A stretch of 31,532 nt of DNA, taken from positions 1 to 31,532 of the forward strand of contig JAZSAJ010000039.1 in NCBI GenBank assembly GCA_045601805.1, written 5' to 3'. This stretch comes from SIG607 sp045601805. GTDB lineage: Bacteria > Bacillota > Clostridia > Oscillospirales > Acutalibacteraceae. The translations under genes were made by a program, and so were the position numbers. Shown piece by piece: positions 8,325 to 15,757 of this stretch. Numbering within the stretch: position 1 is the first letter of the stretch; each line of letters begins with the position of its first letter. The notes under the pieces were generated by a model. It had not been told where the DNA came from. It saw only the letters and a list, made by a program, of their open reading frames with translations, and did not search any database.

Positions 8325-9227
8325 TTGTTTGCACAGTTAAAAAATTATTGCAAAGAAAATAACATAATTTGTAAAGAAAACGAACCAATGTGTGACCACA
8401 CAACATTCAAAATTGGCGGAAATGCCGATTTGTTTGTGTGTATAAAAAATAAAGAGCAACTAAAAGAAGTAATCAAAATGGCAAAGGAACAAAATATTCC
8501 TTTGTTTATGCTAGGGCTTGGCAGTAATTTGCTTGTAAGCGATAAAGGTATAAACGGCGTTGTTGTTTCTTTGCAGGAAATGAAAAAAATTAAAAAAAAT
8601 AATAATACCGTAACTGCCGAAGCAGGTGCACCTCTTTCAAAGGTTTGTACCTTTGCCCAAATTAACTCTTTGGGCGGTTTAGAATTTGCTTTTGGTATAC
8701 CGGGCAGTGTTGGCGGTGCACTTTATATGAACGCAGGGGCGTACGGCGGCGAAATGAAAGATGTAGTACTTTCTGCCGAATGTATAAACGAAAACGGTGA
8801 ATTTATTACGCTTACCAATAAAGAAATGGAACTTGGCTACCGCACAAGCGCCTTTAAAAAGAGTGGCTATGTAATTTTAAGTGTTACATTTTGTCTTAAA
8901 GCGAAAGACAGTAAACAAATAATGGCGGAAATGGAAGATTACGCTTCGCGCCGCCGCGACAAACAACCGCTTGAATACCCAAGCGCAGGCAGTACATTTA
9001 AACGACCAGAGGGTCATTTTGCTGGTGCGCTTATTGAACAAAACGGGTTAAAGGGCTTTACTGTGGGCGGCGCCCAGGTTAGCGAAAAACACGCAGGTTT
9101 TGTTATAAACAAAGGCGGTGCCACAGCCACTGATGTTAAAAACCTTATAAACCAAGTAGCGGAAAAGGTTTATAAAAACAACGGGGTTAAATTAGAACCC
9201 GAAGTAATTTTTGTTGGAAGAGAGTAA
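8325..9227 (+). CDS. murB: UDP-N-acetylenolpyruvoylglucosamine reductase (type II MurB)
   Basis: FAD/NADPH-dependent reduction of UDP-GlcNAc-enolpyruvate to UDP-MurNAc, the second committed step of peptidoglycan synthesis. The 300-residue product has TFKIGGNADLFV, the FAD-binding GLGSNLLVSDKGINGVV, GIPGSVGGALYMNAGAYGGE, GYRTSAFK, the catalytic-Ser motif AGSTFKRP (S223), and a C-terminal EPEVIFVG with the usual Glu. It is the shorter Gram-positive (type II) form. The start is TTG at 8325: AAGGAG at 8311-8316 is 8 bases upstream, whereas the in-frame GTG at 8316 overlaps that ribosome binding site. It lies between the ROK kinase and whiA. Confidence 0.96.
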   Translation: MFAQLKNYCKENNIICKENEPMCDHTTFKIGGNADLFVCIKNKEQLKEVIKMAKEQNIPLFMLGLGSNLLVSDKGINGVVVSLQEMKKIKKNNNTVTAEAGAPLSKVCTFAQINSLGGLEFAFGIPGSVGGALYMNAGAYGGEMKDVVLSAECINENGEFITLTNKEMELGYRTSAFKKSGYVILSVTFCLKAKDSKQIMAEMEDYASRRRDKQPLEYPSAGSTFKRPEGHFAGALIEQNGLKGFTVGGAQVSEKHAGFVINKGGATATDVKNLINQVAEKVYKNNGVKLEPEVIFVGRE

Positions 9228-9230
9228 ATT

Positions 9231-10139
9231 ATGTCATTTTGTGCCGAAGTTAAAACTGAACTATGTAACATATCGGCAAACGACTGTTGTTCGGTTGCCT
9301 GTTGCTACGGTATGTTGCTTTTTGGCAGAAATTTTTCGTATAAAGAAATTCTTTACCGCGGTGAAAACGAATTTGTTGCAAAGTTTTACGCAAAGGCGCT
9401 TAAAAAGCATTTTGCAATACTGCCTTCGCAAAAGGTGGGCGGCCAAAAAGTAAAAAACTACAGTGTTTACATAAAAGAAACTAACCTTTGCAAAATGGTA
9501 ATGGAAGCGTTTGGCTATAGCCACGGCGACCGCCTTTATATAAACGGCGATGTTTTTAAAAAAGAGTGTTGCTTTGGCGCATTTGTGCGCGGCGCATTTT
9601 TGGTTTGCGGTCAAATGAGCGACCCATTTAAAAATTACCATGTTGAGTTTGTTATAAGGGATTTATCGTTAGCGCTTGAATTTTACCATTTGCTAAAAGA
9701 ATACGGGCTTTCGCCCAAAAGAAGTATGCGAAGAAACAGTATGGTAATATACTTTAACCAAAGCGAAACGATAGAAGAAGTTTTAACCTTAATGGGCGCA
9801 ACCACTAAGGTTTTTGAGGTAATTGATGTTCAAATAGCCAAAACAATACGAAACAAAGAAAACCGCAAACAAAACCTTGATATAGGAAACATAGATAAAC
9901 AGGTTGAAGCATCTATTGCGCAAAGGAAGGCAATAGAATATTTAATTAAAAACGGATATTTTGACGGGCTTGACGATGGATTAAAAGCATCGGCTAATTT
10001 GCGGCTTAATTATCCAAACGCGTCACTTAGTGAACTTTGCAAATTAAGTGAAGAATCATTAACCCGTTCGGGACTTAATCATCGGCTTAATAAAATAATA
10101 GAAATTGCGAATCAAATAAAAGAAGAAAAAGGAAAGTAA
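9231..10139 (+). CDS. whiA: DNA-binding protein WhiA
   Basis: Conserved Gram-positive DNA-binding protein, a sporulation regulator in Streptomyces and linked to division and chromosome segregation in Bacillus. The 302-residue product begins SFCAEVKTEL as is typical, and has a degenerate LAGLIDADG-homing-endonuclease-like fold in the first two thirds (CFGAFVRGAFLVCGQMSDP near 115-135). A C-terminal helix-turn-helix of the sigma-4 type follows (YPNASLSELCKLSEESLTRS, then GLNHRLNKI). The N-terminal part is rich in cysteine. It starts 3 bases after murB and stops 1 base before dnaE. The rapZ and yvcK genes usually found beside whiA in Firmicutes are absent here. Confidence 0.94.
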   Translation: MSFCAEVKTELCNISANDCCSVACCYGMLLFGRNFSYKEILYRGENEFVAKFYAKALKKHFAILPSQKVGGQKVKNYSVYIKETNLCKMVMEAFGYSHGDRLYINGDVFKKECCFGAFVRGAFLVCGQMSDPFKNYHVEFVIRDLSLALEFYHLLKEYGLSPKRSMRRNSMVIYFNQSETIEEVLTLMGATTKVFEVIDVQIAKTIRNKENRKQNLDIGNIDKQVEASIAQRKAIEYLIKNGYFDGLDDGLKASANLRLNYPNASLSELCKLSEESLTRSGLNHRLNKIIEIANQIKEEKGK

Positions 10140-10140
10140 A

Positions 10141-13100
10141 ATGGCCAATTTTGTTCATCTGCATTTGCACACTGAATACAGTTTGCTGGACGGCTGCTGC
10201 CGTATCGGCGAACTTTTTGATGCAGTAAAACAAAACGGACAAGACGCAGTTGCCATAACCGACCACGGCGTTATGTACGGTGCGGTGAATTTTTACAAAG
10301 CCGCAAAGCGTGCAGGTGTAAAGCCGATTATTGGCTGTGAAGTTTATGTTGCCCCAAACAGCCGTTTTGATAAAGAAAGGGTTAACGATTCGGCGTATAA
10401 CCACCTTGTTTTATTGTGTAAAAACGAAACAGGGTATAGTAACCTTATAAAACTTGTGTCAAAGGGCTTTACCGAGGGCTTTTATACAAAACCAAGGGTA
10501 GACAAAGAACTTTTAAAGCAGTATAGCGAAGGTCTTATTGCGCTTTCGGGTTGCTTGGCAGGCTCTGTTGCAAAGGCGCTTTTGGCAGGCGACTACCAAA
10601 AAGCAAAAGAAGAAGCGATTTGGTATAACTCTATCTTTGGCAAGGAAAATTATTACCTTGAAATTCAAAACCATTTTTATGAAGAACAGCAACGAATAAA
10701 TCCGTTCCTTGTAAAACTTTCGCGTGAAACGGGAATACCTCTTGTTGCGACAAACGACGTTCATTATGTTAAAAAAGAAGACGCAAAGGTGCAAAAGGTT
10801 TTAATTTGTTTGCAAACCGGCAAAAAGTTAAGCGATGATAATCCGCTTTCATTTGATACCGACGAATTTTATTTAAAAAGCGGCGAAGAAATGTCGTCAC
10901 TTTTTTACGATTTACCCGAAGCTGTTGAAAACACCGTAAAAATTGCAGAAAGGTGCAATTTTGATTTTGAGTTCGGCAAAATAAAACTGCCCGAATTTGA
11001 TATAGGAAAACAAGACCATATAGAATATTTTCGTAATAAATGCCAAGAGGGTTTTAAGCGTATTTACGGCGAAAATGCGCCGGAGGGCGCAAAAGAACGG
11101 CTTGATTACGAAATTAGCGTAATAAGTAAAATGGGCTATGTTGATTACTATTTAATTGTGTGGGATTTTGTGCGTTATGCCAAAGAAAACGGCATACCGG
11201 TTGGTCCCGGCAGGGGTTCGGGCGCGGGCAGTCTTGCGGCATACTGTATGGGAATAACCGGCATTGACCCCCTTAAATATAATTTGCTGTTTGAAAGGTT
11301 TTTAAACCCCGAACGCGTTTCAATGCCCGACTTTGATATTGACTTTTGCTATGTAAACCGCCAAAAAGTTATTGATTATGTTGTGGAAAAATACGGAAGT
11401 GACCGCGTTGCCCAAATTGTAACCTTTGGTACCCTTGCGGCAAGAAATGCCGTTAGGGATGTTGGCAGGGTAATGGACTTTCCCTATAACCTTTGCGATA
11501 AAGTTGCAAAGGCAATTCCGCGCGAATACCATAACGATTTAGCGGGTGCACTCCAAAATGCCAAAGATTTTAAGGCGCTTTATGAAACAGACGATTCTGT
11601 TAAACAACTTGTTAATATGGCGCTTAAGGTTGTGGGTATGCCGCGCCACGCTTCAACCCACGCGGCAGGTGTTGTAATTTCGGCAGGGGAAGTGTCTAAT
11701 TATGTTCCGCTTTCTAAAAATGACGAAGCGGTTGTAACCCAATATACAATGACCGCGCTTGATGAACTTGGCCTTTTAAAAATGGACTTTTTGGGCCTTC
11801 GCAACTTAACTGTTATTGACGATACAGTAAAGCAAATAAGGAAAACAGAGCCCGATTTTGATATAAACAAAATACCCGAAAACGATAAAGCCACCCTTAA
11901 AATGTTGGGTGAAGGCCACAGCAAAGGTGTATTTCAGCTTGAAAGCGCCGGTATGGTAAAGGTATTAAAGCAATTTAAACCCGAAAATTTAGAGGACATA
12001 ATTGCAATTTTATCGCTTTACCGCCCCGGGCCAATGGATTCAATTCCAAAATATATTCATAACCGCTACCACCCCGAAGATGTTAAATATGATTCGCCAA
12101 TATTAAAAGAAATACTGAACATAACCTACGGTTGCATTGTATATCAAGAACAGGTTATGCAAATTTGCCGTGCGCTTGCAGGGTATTCTTTGGGCAGGGC
12201 CGATATTGTTAGGCGCGCTATGTCTAAAAAGAAAAACGATGTAATGCAGGCAGAACGCAAAGCGTTTGTTTACGGCGAAAAAGATAAAGACGGAAACATT
12301 GTTTGTCCCGGCGCAATAGCCAACGGTGTAAGCGAAAAAACGGCGCATAAAATTTTTGACGATATGGCCGATTTCAGCGCATACGCCTTTAATAAATCAC
12401 ACGCGGCGGCTTATGGCTATATTGCTTATCAAACGGCATATTTAAAGTGTCATTATCCCGTTTATTATATGGCGTCACTTTTAAAAAGTCTTACCGATTC
12501 AACCGATAAAATTGTTGAATACACTGCCGAATGTAAACGAATGGGAATAAAAATACTTCCGCCCCATGTTAATAACAGCGATACCGAAATTAAAGCAGAC
12601 GGTAAAAATATTATTTTAGGCCTTTTAGCAATTAAAAATTTGGGCAAGGCGGTTTGTCAGCGCATTATAAACGAGCGCAGTGCAAACGGCAAATACACCG
12701 ATTTTGTTGATTTTGTTTTGCGTAATTCCTCGCGCGAGTTTAACCGCCGTGCGCTTGAAGGGCTTATTAAAAGCGGCGCGCTTGATTCACTTGGCAGTAA
12801 TCGCCGTGAGATGCTGTTTAACAGCGAAAATGTGCTATTAATTGCCGAAAACCGCCGCCGTTTTACTGCAGGCGGTCAAATGGAACTTTTTGGTGAAGAG
12901 GAAGATACCGGAATAAAACTTGCAAGTGTAAATGAATTTTCACTTGCCGAACTTCTTGCTGCCGAAAAAGAGGTTACGGGGCTTTATTTAAGCGGACACC
13001 CGTTAAATGAGTACACCGATTATGCTAAATTTATTAAAGCAACCCCTTTAAGCAGGGTAAATGAAGATACCGTGCAAGACGGCGTAAAAATAACGGCGGT

Positions 13101-13593
13101 TTGTATGGTAAGTGCACTAACCCAGCGCCAACTTAAAAGCGGACAGGTTATGTCTAATTTAACGCTTGAAGATACAACATCAAGCGTTCCTGCAGTTTGC
13201 TTTTCGGCTGTGTTTGAACGAAACCGCCATTTGTTAAGTGTTGGCAGTATTATTAAAATAACCGCGCGCGTTTCTTTGCGCGAAGAAAACAGGGCAGAAC
13301 TAATGCTTGATGGTTGTGAAGCACTGCCCGAATTTGCAAAGGGATTTTTGCTTCCAAAAACAAAAAAGGAAACCTTGTATCTAAAGGTAGCAGACATAAA
13401 CGGCGCAAAAACTGAACAAGCCAAAGAAATTCTTAAAAGATATAAAGGCAGAACACCCGTGTATTTTTACGATGCAACAAGCCAAAAGAAATACTGTGTA
13501 AACGAAACACTTTGGGTGGGTATTTGCCAAGAATTATTAAATGACCTTGCCAAATTATTGGGCGAAGATAATGTTAAAGCGGTTAGTAAGTAA
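10141..13593 (+). CDS. dnaE: DNA polymerase III alpha subunit (DnaE)
   Basis: C-family replicative polymerase. The 1150-residue product starts with a PHP domain (HLHTEYS at residues 8-14, TDHG at 40-43). The palm follows, with GPGRGSGAGSL near 355 and the catalytic aspartates in PDFDIDF (D399 and D401) and in MDFLGLRN (D549). It continues with the fingers and beta-binding region, the tandem HhH region around 800, and an OB-fold near 990-1070 (ITAVCMVSALTQRQLKSGQ). Gram-positives generally pair this enzyme with PolC; no PolC is in the window. GGAAAG precedes the ATG, one base after whiA. It is followed after 17 bases by the kinase/peptidase fusion. Confidence 0.97.
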   Translation: MANFVHLHLHTEYSLLDGCCRIGELFDAVKQNGQDAVAITDHGVMYGAVNFYKAAKRAGVKPIIGCEVYVAPNSRFDKERVNDSAYNHLVLLCKNETGYSNLIKLVSKGFTEGFYTKPRVDKELLKQYSEGLIALSGCLAGSVAKALLAGDYQKAKEEAIWYNSIFGKENYYLEIQNHFYEEQQRINPFLVKLSRETGIPLVATNDVHYVKKEDAKVQKVLICLQTGKKLSDDNPLSFDTDEFYLKSGEEMSSLFYDLPEAVENTVKIAERCNFDFEFGKIKLPEFDIGKQDHIEYFRNKCQEGFKRIYGENAPEGAKERLDYEISVISKMGYVDYYLIVWDFVRYAKENGIPVGPGRGSGAGSLAAYCMGITGIDPLKYNLLFERFLNPERVSMPDFDIDFCYVNRQKVIDYVVEKYGSDRVAQIVTFGTLAARNAVRDVGRVMDFPYNLCDKVAKAIPREYHNDLAGALQNAKDFKALYETDDSVKQLVNMALKVVGMPRHASTHAAGVVISAGEVSNYVPLSKNDEAVVTQYTMTALDELGLLKMDFLGLRNLTVIDDTVKQIRKTEPDFDINKIPENDKATLKMLGEGHSKGVFQLESAGMVKVLKQFKPENLEDIIAILSLYRPGPMDSIPKYIHNRYHPEDVKYDSPILKEILNITYGCIVYQEQVMQICRALAGYSLGRADIVRRAMSKKKNDVMQAERKAFVYGEKDKDGNIVCPGAIANGVSEKTAHKIFDDMADFSAYAFNKSHAAAYGYIAYQTAYLKCHYPVYYMASLLKSLTDSTDKIVEYTAECKRMGIKILPPHVNNSDTEIKADGKNIILGLLAIKNLGKAVCQRIINERSANGKYTDFVDFVLRNSSREFNRRALEGLIKSGALDSLGSNRREMLFNSENVLLIAENRRRFTAGGQMELFGEEEDTGIKLASVNEFSLAELLAAEKEVTGLYLSGHPLNEYTDYAKFIKATPLSRVNEDTVQDGVKITAVCMVSALTQRQLKSGQVMSNLTLEDTTSSVPAVCFSAVFERNRHLLSVGSIIKITARVSLREENRAELMLDGCEALPEFAKGFLLPKTKKETLYLKVADINGAKTEQAKEILKRYKGRTPVYFYDATSQKKYCVNETLWVGICQELLNDLAKLLGEDNVKAVSK

Positions 13594-13610
13594 TGAAAGG
13601 AGACGGTTAA

Positions 13611-14741
13611 ATGAAACGATATAAAATAGCAGGGCTTTATGTTGATATGGATGTTAAATATAACCGTCTTTTAACACAGGGCAAACCCTATGAAGTTGAA
13701 AACGACGGCACACCGCCCAATATGTCTTTTACTTTAAGCGAAAAGGTTATGGAAAAAGCAAGGGTTAAGTTTAGCAACTTAACCGACGAAGAAATAGAGT
13801 ATATACTTTACGGCTTTTTGTTTAGCGACGGGCTGCTTGATTATTCGGGAATAATGATTCACGCTTCGGCCGTTGGGCTTGGCGGTTATGCTTACCTTTT
13901 TTCTGCCGATTCGGGTGTTGGAAAATCAACCCACACTTCTTTTTATTTAGAACTTTTTAAAGAAAAAGCGGTAATAATTAACGATGATAAGCCGGTTTTA
14001 AGAAAAATAGGTAATAAGATTTTTGTTTACGGCACACCCTTTAGCGGTAAGCACGATTTAAGCAAAAACGCCGCATATGAACTTGGCGGAATTTGTTTTT
14101 TATCGCGTGGGGAAGAAAATGTTATTCAAAAAATAACCCCTGCCGAAGCCATTGGCTATATTTATAAGCAAACTCAAAGCGGAATAGAAAAAGATAGGGT
14201 AGAAAAACGCCTTACCGCGCTTGATTTTGTGTTAAGCCAAAGTCCGCTTTATAAAATGAAGTGCATTAACCATATTTCCGCAGCAGAAGTTTCGTATAGC
14301 GCAATGAAACGCTCAATACCTTTTTATTTAGAAGAACTGTCGGATTTAATGTTAAGTGAACTTGAAAAGGGCAAAAAGGTAAAATTTTGCACAAAGGGAA
14401 CAAGTATGTCACCGCTTTTAATAAGCGGACGCGACAGCGTGGTGCTAAAAAAAGCAAAAGAATTTAAAAAGAATGACATTGTGCTTTTTAAAAATAATGA
14501 TGGCAAATATATTTTGCACCGCATCAAAATAATAAACGGCGAACAAATAATAACAAAGGGCGACGCAGTGCTTGAATGTGATGCGCCAATAACCAAAGAA
14601 AACATAATAGCCAAAGCAGTGGCTTTTGTGCGAAAAGGAAAAGAAATAAGCGTAACTTCGCTTTGGTATATTCTTTATGTGTTTGCGTATACAACAAAAC
14701 TTGGTAAAATAATACTAAAAATAAAAAGACGCTTTTTTTAA
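13611..14741 (+). CDS. Fusion protein: HPr-kinase-like P-loop domain plus S26B (SipW-like) signal-peptidase domain
   Basis: A 376-residue protein of two domains. Residues about 80-240 resemble the HPr kinase/PEP-carboxykinase-type nucleotide-binding fold: IHASAVGL, the P-loop SADSGVGKSTHT (98-109), and INDDKPVL (123-130) as the acidic/Mg motif. Residues about 257-345 match S24/S26-type peptidases of the archaeal/ER/SipW class: GTSMSP with S265 as the expected nucleophile, LHRI with H303 in place of the lysine of bacterial LepB, and TKGDA with D318. A weakly hydrophobic C-terminal segment (about 348-370) may bind the membrane. HprK-like kinases and S24/S26 peptidases are known singly from peptide-modification gene sets, but no precursor peptide, PqqD or radical SAM gene is visible here. 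AAAGGAGA precedes the ATG. It closes the hprK-to-dnaE operon. The substrate is unknown. Confidence 0.8.
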   Translation: MKRYKIAGLYVDMDVKYNRLLTQGKPYEVENDGTPPNMSFTLSEKVMEKARVKFSNLTDEEIEYILYGFLFSDGLLDYSGIMIHASAVGLGGYAYLFSADSGVGKSTHTSFYLELFKEKAVIINDDKPVLRKIGNKIFVYGTPFSGKHDLSKNAAYELGGICFLSRGEENVIQKITPAEAIGYIYKQTQSGIEKDRVEKRLTALDFVLSQSPLYKMKCINHISAAEVSYSAMKRSIPFYLEELSDLMLSELEKGKKVKFCTKGTSMSPLLISGRDSVVLKKAKEFKKNDIVLFKNNDGKYILHRIKIINGEQIITKGDAVLECDAPITKENIIAKAVAFVRKGKEISVTSLWYILYVFAYTTKLGKIILKIKRRFF

Positions 14742-14753
14742 GCGTCTTTTTTT
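14723..14753 (+). terminator. Terminator of the hprK-dnaE operon
   Basis: A 12 bp stem (AAAAAGACGCTT with AAGCGTCTTTTT) with a five-T loop, followed by further Ts. The 5' arm is the last codons of the fusion gene and the stop codon lies in the loop/3' arm. Confidence 0.85.
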
Positions 14754-14754
14754 A

Positions 14755-14783
14755 TTGACAAAAAAGAAAATGTATGGTACACT
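14755..14783 (+). promoter_or_regulatory. Promoter of the sdpRI-like pair
   Basis: Consensus TTGACA (14755-14760), 17-base spacer, TACACT (14778-14783) with an extended -10 TG at 14775-14776. It begins 2 bases after the upstream terminator's T-tract. Confidence 0.85.
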
Positions 14784-14807
14784 ACATTTAACAATTAAGT
14801 TAAATGT
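14784..14807. promoter_or_regulatory. Palindromic operator at the sdpRI-like promoter
   Basis: Perfect inverted repeat ACATTTAAC-6-GTTAAATGT directly adjoining the -10 box and covering the expected start of transcription. The position and symmetry fit a dimeric ArsR-family autorepressor site. There is no T-tract after it, so it is not a terminator. Confidence 0.75.
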
Positions 14808-14827
14808 TAAATGAAAGGGGAATAACG

Positions 14828-15106
14828 GTGGCAATAAGCAACACTTTAAAGGCACTTAGCGACCCGGTTCGGCGCGAAATTTTAAATTTGCTTAAAAATA
14901 AGCGGCTTTCCGCCGGTGAAATTTGCGAAAACTTTAATATTACGGGCGCCGCAATTTCACGCCACCTATCAATACTTAAAGACGCCGATTTAATAAGGGA
15001 TAAAAGGGAAGGCAAATTTATATATTATGAAATAAATGTATCGGTGCTTGAAGAAACAATGCTTTGGCTTAAAGAACTTAAAGGAGGAAGCAAAGATGAA
15101 AAATAG
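14828..15106 (+). CDS. ArsR/SdpR-family transcriptional repressor
   Basis: A 92-residue winged-helix DNA-binding protein: ALSDPVRREILNLLK near the N-terminus, the recognition region SAGEICENFNITGAAISRHL, then a wing with DKREGKFIYYEI. The metal-binding cysteines of ArsR/SmtB are absent, as in SdpR and related autorepressors. The start is GTG at 14828, supported by AAAGGGG 7 bases upstream; an in-frame ATG at 14804 lies within the operator and would be only a few bases from the transcript start. The 3' end overlaps the SdpI-like gene by 11 bases. By analogy with B. subtilis SdpR it probably represses its own operon, and SdpI may hold it at the membrane. Confidence 0.9.
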   Translation: MAISNTLKALSDPVRREILNLLKNKRLSAGEICENFNITGAAISRHLSILKDADLIRDKREGKFIYYEINVSVLEETMLWLKELKGGSKDEK

Positions 15107-15725
15107 AATTAAATATATAATTCCGTCTTTCTTAACTTTACTGCCAATACTTTTTGGTGTGTATGTTTGGGATAAATTACCCGAAAAAATTGCAGTACAT
15201 TGGGGTGCCAATTATCAACCCGATGGCTTTGCAAACAAGGGCTTTGCAGTGTTTTTTATACCTTTGTTTTTGCTTTTGCTTTATTGGCTTTGCCTGCTTT
15301 TAGAATTAAAAATCGGTAAAAACCACCAAAACCCGAAACTAATGGCAATTGTTCTTTATATAATTCCCGCTATTTCTTTGGTAATGAATATAATTATGTA
15401 TACCTATGCGCTTGGCAGAGATATAAATGTGGGTCTTATTATATCTGTTTTCTTTGGAATTTTGTTTATAATAATAGGAAATTATTTGCCCAAATGCAAA
15501 CAAAATAAAACCTTGGGCATAAAACTTCCGTGGACGCTAAATAGCGAAGAAAATTGGCACGCAACACACCGTTTTGCAGGCAAAGTTTGGGTAATTTGCG
15601 GTTTTTCATGGTTAATCTTTGCATTACTGCTACCTAAGTATGTAATTTATTCTTTTGCAATTGTTTTAATTGCTGTAATTGTCCCAACGGTTTATTCTTA
15701 TCTTTACCATAAAAAAACAAAATAA
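15096..15725 (+). CDS. SdpI-family membrane protein (immunity/signal protein)
   Basis: A 209-residue protein with about six membrane helices. The N-terminal third fits DUF1648 (LPEKIAVHWGANYQPDGFA), and the C-terminal part has the SdpI motif: GNYLPKCKQNKTLGIKLPWT followed by WHATHRFAGKVW. In B. subtilis, SdpI gives immunity to the SdpC toxin and also sequesters SdpR. No sdpABC toxin genes are in this window, so here it may protect against toxins from neighbouring cells or act only in regulation. AAGGAGG lies 8 bases before ATG 15096, inside the end of the repressor gene. A terminator follows immediately. Confidence 0.9.
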   Translation: MKNRIKYIIPSFLTLLPILFGVYVWDKLPEKIAVHWGANYQPDGFANKGFAVFFIPLFLLLLYWLCLLLELKIGKNHQNPKLMAIVLYIIPAISLVMNIIMYTYALGRDINVGLIISVFFGILFIIIGNYLPKCKQNKTLGIKLPWTLNSEENWHATHRFAGKVWVICGFSWLIFALLLPKYVIYSFAIVLIAVIVPTVYSYLYHKKTK

Positions 15726-15757
15726 AAAACGGCAGAATTTTCTGCCGTTTTTGTTTT
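15725..15757. terminator. Terminator between sdpI-like gene and prs
   Basis: Hairpin AAAAACGGCAGAA / TTCTGCCGTTTTT with a short loop. It has a T-run on both strands and can therefore end transcripts from both the sdpRI pair and the convergent prs gene. Confidence 0.9.

Noticed and set aside
14784..14807. The 24-base palindrome as a terminator
   Set aside because: The stem is AT-rich and no T-run follows; its place next to the -10 box fits an operator better.
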